Notes under the pieces: generated by a model | What the model saw: the letters and a program-made list of their open reading frames with translations, nothing else | The model's database searches: none | What the model was told of the DNA's origin: nothing | Assembly: GCF_007556685.1 (NCBI RefSeq) | Contig: NZ_VJON01000005.1 | Span: 32,374 to 96,373, forward strand | Reading direction: 5' to 3' | Source: Tepidimonas charontis | GTDB lineage: Bacteria > Pseudomonadota > Gammaproteobacteria > Burkholderiales > Burkholderiaceae_C | Length of the DNA stretch: 64,000 nucleotides | Position numbers and translations under genes: made by a program | In this document: positions 63,874 to 64,000 of the stretch, in pieces | Layout of the letters: each line of letters begins with the position of its first letter | Position numbering within the stretch: the stretch's first letter is position 1

Positions 63874-64000
63874 TCACTCGATGATCTTGGCCACGACGCC
63901 GGCGCCGACCGTGCGGCCGCCTTCGCGGATCGCAAAGCGCAGGCCTTCTTCCATCGCAATCGGCGCAATCAGCTTGACGGTGATGGTGACGTTGTCTCCC
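63874..64000 (-). CDS. tuf: Elongation factor Tu, C-terminus only
   Basis: Partial gene cut by the right window edge. The visible 41 codons read [20 protein letters not shown] and on through [21 protein letters not shown], the invariant EF-Tu end. Delivers aminoacyl-tRNA to the ribosome. Upstream of tRNA-Trp and secE on the minus strand. Confidence 0.97.
   Translation of the reverse strand, partial: GDNVTITVKLIAPIAMEEGLRFAIREGGRTVGAGVVAKIIE

Overview
This looks like a piece of a high-GC betaproteobacterial chromosome from the order Burkholderiales, most like the Comamonadaceae and relatives. The inference rests on gene order and gene types: rsmH-mraZ beside hslUV, a STAS protein and dksA; rsmB, a DUF4390 protein and ntrYX beside tRNA-Phe; tandem beta-type porins; and the tuf, tRNA-Trp, secE, nusG, rplKAJL, rpoBC block. 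The genus cannot be fixed from sequence alone. Most of the window is ordinary housekeeping DNA, and most genes lie on the minus strand.

Layout. Positions 1-900 hold the start of the division cluster (rsmH, mraZ) with a clear MraZ-type operator. 0.9-5.2 kb carries hslU, hslV, a STAS-tailed protein and dksA. 5.5-12 kb carries a CobW-type GTPase, an RlmI-like methyltransferase, a DsrE-like exported protein, xerC, a DUF484 protein, dapF and an OmpA-type lipoprotein. 12-20 kb has a Nudix/metallo-beta-lactamase fusion, a small cytochrome c, RNase P RNA (minus strand), an FAD oxidoreductase, htpX, an endonuclease/phosphatase-family protein and pyrC. 20-23.4 kb is a plus-strand cluster that looks sulfur-related: a YeeE/YedE transporter in two halves, a tiny exported protein with four NPCAP repeats, an uncharacterised protein and an exported rhodanese. 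This cluster is the best candidate for an undescribed system.

23.5-36.8 kb has a glutamate/aspartate-type ABC importer with a terminator between binding protein and permease genes, a LysR regulator, an Atm1-like ABC exporter, an acyl-CoA thioesterase, a candidate small RNA behind ampG, an M48 peptidase, a glyoxalase-II-like hydrolase, a solitary GspE/PilB ATPase and an SDR. 36.8-39.8 kb is the aromatic amino acid module: an Lrp/AsnC regulator divergent from hppD-phhB-phhA, with a paired inverted-repeat operator between them. Two porins with strong terminators follow, then xth.

43.0-46.0 kb is the only accessory patch: an IS256-family element, a parDE-type toxin-antitoxin pair and an IS110-family remnant next to tRNA-Phe. 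Each mobile or toxin gene there appears broken: the IS256 transposase and ParE by single-base changes in homopolymer runs, the IS110 gene by loss of its N-terminus. The window ends with ntrYX, rsmB and the ribosomal protein/RNA polymerase operon, which has a strong hairpin in the rplL-rpoB gap.

All functional calls come from reading the translated sequence and recalled family knowledge; no database search was run.
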